From Mucilaginibacter rivuli (lineage in GTDB: Bacteria; Bacteroidota; Bacteroidia; Sphingobacteriales; Sphingobacteriaceae): a DNA stretch of 64,000 nt. The first letter of the stretch is position 1; the number at the start of each line of letters is the position of its first letter. The stretch covers positions 186,001-250,000 of the forward strand of contig NZ_JAHXPQ010000005.1 in assembly GCF_019391655.1 (NCBI RefSeq). Reading direction: 5' to 3'. The notes below the pieces were generated by a model that was not told the origin of the DNA, made no database searches, and saw nothing but the letters and a program-made list of their open reading frames with translations. Shown one piece after another: positions 61,651 to 64,000 of the stretch. A program made the translations under genes and the position numbers.

Positions 61651-61693
61651 GTAGTAGAAGCAAGAGTTAAGAATCAGGAATCAAGACAAGGTA

Positions 61694-62407
61694 TTAAAAT
61701 ATCGTGAAAAAATCTTTCAACTTATTTTTATAGGCCTGGCTATATTTTTTAACCTCATCATATATCACAAAATCATCAGTTGCAAAATCAGTTTGCAATA
61801 AACCACAAACCAGTATCTCCCGATGCGCATCCACATTACTGAAAGAACGTATAGTTATAATTTTATTGAGATATAAACTGGGTTTAATCAAAATGGTTTT
61901 AACAAATTGAGCTGTTTGAATGGGTAATATCAGCCAGCAATTTCCTTGTAAAGTAAGTTGTGTTGATAAACAAGCTATCAGCTCCTCAAAAAAAGCTTCG
62001 TCGGCATGTTTAGCCAGGTTGATCTGCCTTCCCGGCGACTCAAGCGAGTTGATATAAAACGGTGGGTTAGTTATGATAAGATCATATTTTCTTTCGGGAT
62101 GATCTCTAAAATAATCCTGGAAGCTGCTATTATAAACAGCCAGCCGCCCGCGAAAGGATGAGTTCTGAAAGTTATGTTCTGCTGTTTTGGCGGCAGACAA
62201 ATCTACTTCAACAGCGTCAATTTTAGCTAAGGCAAACTTTTGGGCAAGCATTAAAGCTATTACGCCTGTGCCTGTGCCAATATCGAGTATGTGCGCGGGA
62301 TCTTCCGCTTCCGCGAAAGCGCCCAGCAATACCCCATCGGTATTGATCTTCATAGCACAACCGCTTTGGTCAACCTCAAATTGTTTGAACTTGAAAATAT
62401 CAGACAT
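61694..62407 (-). CDS. trmN6: tRNA1(Val) (adenine-37-N6)-methyltransferase TrmN6
   Basis: 237 residues. The SAM loop DIGTGTGVIALML lies near 42-54, and the N6-adenine motif NPPFYINS near 114-121. The N-terminal FKQFEVDQSGCAMKINTDGVLLGA is the YfiC signature. It methylates A37 of tRNA-Val. It starts 2 bp after the YaeR-like gene. Confidence 0.88.
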   Translation of the reverse strand: MSDIFKFKQFEVDQSGCAMKINTDGVLLGAFAEAEDPAHILDIGTGTGVIALMLAQKFALAKIDAVEVDLSAAKTAEHNFQNSSFRGRLAVYNSSFQDYFRDHPERKYDLIITNPPFYINSLESPGRQINLAKHADEAFFEELIACLSTQLTLQGNCWLILPIQTAQFVKTILIKPSLYLNKIITIRSFSNVDAHREILVCGLLQTDFATDDFVIYDEVKKYSQAYKNKLKDFFTIF

Positions 62408-62409
62408 GA

Positions 62410-62799
62410 TTACACCTGGTACAACTCCAATGGCAATCCATCAGGATCGGCAAAAAAAGTAAAGGGTTTACCGGTATGCTCATCAACCCGTATAGGTTCG
62501 GTAACAATGCCTTGCTTGTTCAGCATATTAACGGCTCCAAAAATGTCGTCTACTTCAAAAGCCAAATGCCTCAAACCAACCGCCTCCGGCCGTGATGGGC
62601 GGGCAGGTGGTTCCGGAAACGAGAATAACTCTATCTGGTACTGATCGCCAACCTTAAGGTCGAGTTTATAAGAGTTACGCTCAGCACGATACACCTCCTG
62701 CAATACCTTCAACCCCAGCACCTGCGTATAAAATCGTTTGGATGCCTGATAATCCGAACAGATAATAGCTACGTGGTGTATGCGGTTCAGTTTAAACAT
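62410..62799 (-). CDS. VOC-family protein, YaeR-like
   Basis: 129 residues, one VOC domain pair. The IHHVAIICSDYQASKRFY start, IELFSFPEPPARPSRPEAVG and the FADPDGLPLELYQV end match the YaeR/GloA2 group very closely. A glyoxalase-type metal enzyme is likely, but its substrate is unknown. It begins immediately after the purL stop. Confidence 0.88.
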   Translation of the reverse strand: MFKLNRIHHVAIICSDYQASKRFYTQVLGLKVLQEVYRAERNSYKLDLKVGDQYQIELFSFPEPPARPSRPEAVGLRHLAFEVDDIFGAVNMLNKQGIVTEPIRVDEHTGKPFTFFADPDGLPLELYQV

Positions 62800-63999
62800 T
62801 TATTCGCCTAATATGCCATGCAATACGTTATCGTAAACCGAATGTGCTTCGGTTACGGTACCAAATGATTCCGAGTCGATCTCCAAACTACCCGAAGTAA
62901 CCGTACCTAACAAGGTAAACTCAATTTCGGATGTGGATAGCAATTCAACAAAAGTGTCCTGCAGCTCAGGCTTAACAGATACCACTACCCTGCCTTGTGC
63001 TTCGCCGAAAAGGAAAGCATCTTTACGGATGTCTTCATCAGTATCAATGCTAAAGCCAAGTTTATTTGGCATAGCCGATTCTAAAAGGGTAATGTATAAA
63101 CCGCCATCAGCAACATCATGTGCAGATTGTATCAGTTTTTGCCCGATCAATTGTTTGATCACCTGGTGCAGGTCATATTCCTTCTCCAAATCAAAATGCG
63201 GTGCAGGTGATGCCGAAATTTTATGATAAGACGCTAAGTATTGTGATGAAGCGATACAGTTAACAGATTCACCGATAAGGTAAACAAGGTCGCCTGATTG
63301 TTTAAAATCCGATGTCATCAGGGTGGCTATATCATCCATAACTCCCAACATACCAATAGTTGGTGTAGGGAACACCGGGCCATCATCGGTTGATTGGTTG
63401 TAGAAACTTACATTACCACCAGTTACCGGGGTTTCAAATTTAGTACAAGCAGCCCCCATGCCTTTAATGGCTTCAACAAACTGCCAGTAAACTTCGGGCA
63501 CGTATGGGTTACCAAAATTTAAGCAATTAGTAATGGCTACAGGTTCGCCACCGGCACAAGTAATGTTACGTGCGGCTTCGGCTACGGCTATCATGGTGCC
63601 CTTTTGCGGGTCGGCATGTACGTAGCGGGAGTTACAGTCAACAGTTATTACAATGGCCTTATCAGTATCCTTAACGGCCACTACGGCGGCATCGCAAGGG
63701 CGGTTGGTTGTCATGGTAGCTGTACCCACCATGCTATCATATTGGCTGGTTACCCAGCGTTTTGAGGCAATATTAGGGTGTGATATCAAATGTTTGGCAA
63801 CGGCCTTCAAATCGGCAGGTTGCTCAACGTTATCTATTTTAAATTCCTGGTTCTTTTTGTAGTAAGCCGGCTCGCGGTATTCGCGTTGGTAAACCGGGGC
63901 GCCGCCACCTAATACAAGGTCGTCTGCCGGTACATCGGCAACCAATTCGCCTTTTACATAATAATGCAAACGTTTGGTATCGGTAACCTCGCCTATGAT
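62800..63999 (-). CDS. purL: Phosphoribosylformylglycinamidine synthase PurL, 5' partial
   Basis: The last 399 or so residues of PurL; the frame stays open to the right window edge, and the TTG near 63969 is internal. Sequence includes ASKRWVTSQYDSMVG, ITVDCNSRYVHADPQ, ARNITCAGGEPVAITNCLNFGNPY and PVTGGNVSFYNQS. These are typical of the second half of small-type PurL (total about 740). The enzyme converts FGAR to FGAM with ATP and glutamine-derived ammonia in purine synthesis. Confidence 0.93.
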   Translation of the reverse strand: MIGEVTDTKRLHYYVKGELVADVPADDLVLGGGAPVYQREYREPAYYKKNQEFKIDNVEQPADLKAVAKHLISHPNIASKRWVTSQYDSMVGTATMTTNRPCDAAVVAVKDTDKAIVITVDCNSRYVHADPQKGTMIAVAEAARNITCAGGEPVAITNCLNFGNPYVPEVYWQFVEAIKGMGAACTKFETPVTGGNVSFYNQSTDDGPVFPTPTIGMLGVMDDIATLMTSDFKQSGDLVYLIGESVNCIASSQYLASYHKISASPAPHFDLEKEYDLHQVIKQLIGQKLIQSAHDVADGGLYITLLESAMPNKLGFSIDTDEDIRKDAFLFGEAQGRVVVSVKPELQDTFVELLSTSEIEFTLLGTVTSGSLEIDSESFGTVTEAHSVYDNVLHGILGE

Positions 64000-64000
64000 A

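Overview
The window looks like chromosome from a member of the Bacteroidota, most likely family Sphingobacteriaceae (Mucilaginibacter/Pedobacter-like). This is an inference from gene content and style. Supporting signs are TAnnTTTG-type promoter boxes, including a textbook one before tRNA-His, a fused SecDF, DUF4296 and DUF3857 proteins, BlaR1/M56 peptidases with TonB C-terminal domains, large MG2/plug-like secreted proteins, and AT-rich intergenic DNA. Most of the window is core housekeeping sequence with small accessory pockets. No phage, CRISPR array or intact insertion sequence was seen.

Layout. 1-3.6 kb: the end of an M56 (BlaR1-like) peptidase followed by two secreted proteins, all built from one TonB_C repeat. 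3.6-6 kb (minus): glycosyltransferase, ECF sigma factor and rsmG, overlapping. 6-9.2 kb: tgt (zinc cysteines absent), an LptF/G permease and an EamA transporter. 9.2-9.9 kb: an AT-rich gene-poor gap. 9.9-13.6 kb: a LapA-like protein, a 3-hydroxyisobutyrate-dehydrogenase-like oxidoreductase, ispE (minus), thyA and folA. 13.7-17.6 kb: secDF and HMG-CoA lyase. 17.7-19.8 kb (minus): a GNAT enzyme, an iron-permease-family protein and class II aldolase. 19.9-22.5 kb: an SPFH / TPR / zinc-ribbon membrane protein operon. Then accD, copA (minus), tRNA-His and a GH31 hydrolase lacking its N-terminal domain. 28-35.2 kb: an operon of a TPR/MORN-repeat protein and two DUF3857/transglutaminase-like proteins, the second without a catalytic triad. 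It is followed by an OmpA-family lipoprotein.

36.3-41.1 kb (minus) is the most informative regulatory region. An NtrC-type regulator, the potassium transporter kup and a KinB-like histidine kinase lie in line. A very good sigma-54 -24/-12 promoter and a palindromic putative enhancer sit in front of kup. 41-48.8 kb: an NAD-binding protein, a YitT protein, aspartate kinase, a GNAT enzyme, a YggS protein, a DUF4296 lipoprotein and mutS2. 48.9-54.9 kb: two intact paralogous MG2/plug-like proteins flank a decayed third copy, a decayed REP-associated transposase and a solo receiver-domain gene. 55-58.3 kb: a CE2-like SGNH esterase, an orphan CoA-transferase A subunit and several small hydrophilic proteins, two of which share an unusual C-terminal tail. 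58.5-64 kb: an MBL-fold hydrolase, rnhA, fbp, a phosphodiesterase, trmN6, a YaeR-like VOC protein and the 3' part of purL.

The candidates most worth following up are the sigma-54 kup circuit, the SPFH/TPR/zinc-ribbon operon (resembling the Bacillus YdjG/YdjI pair), the paired small proteins with a shared tail, and the MORN/DUF3857 operon. All calls come from reading the sequence; no database search was run.
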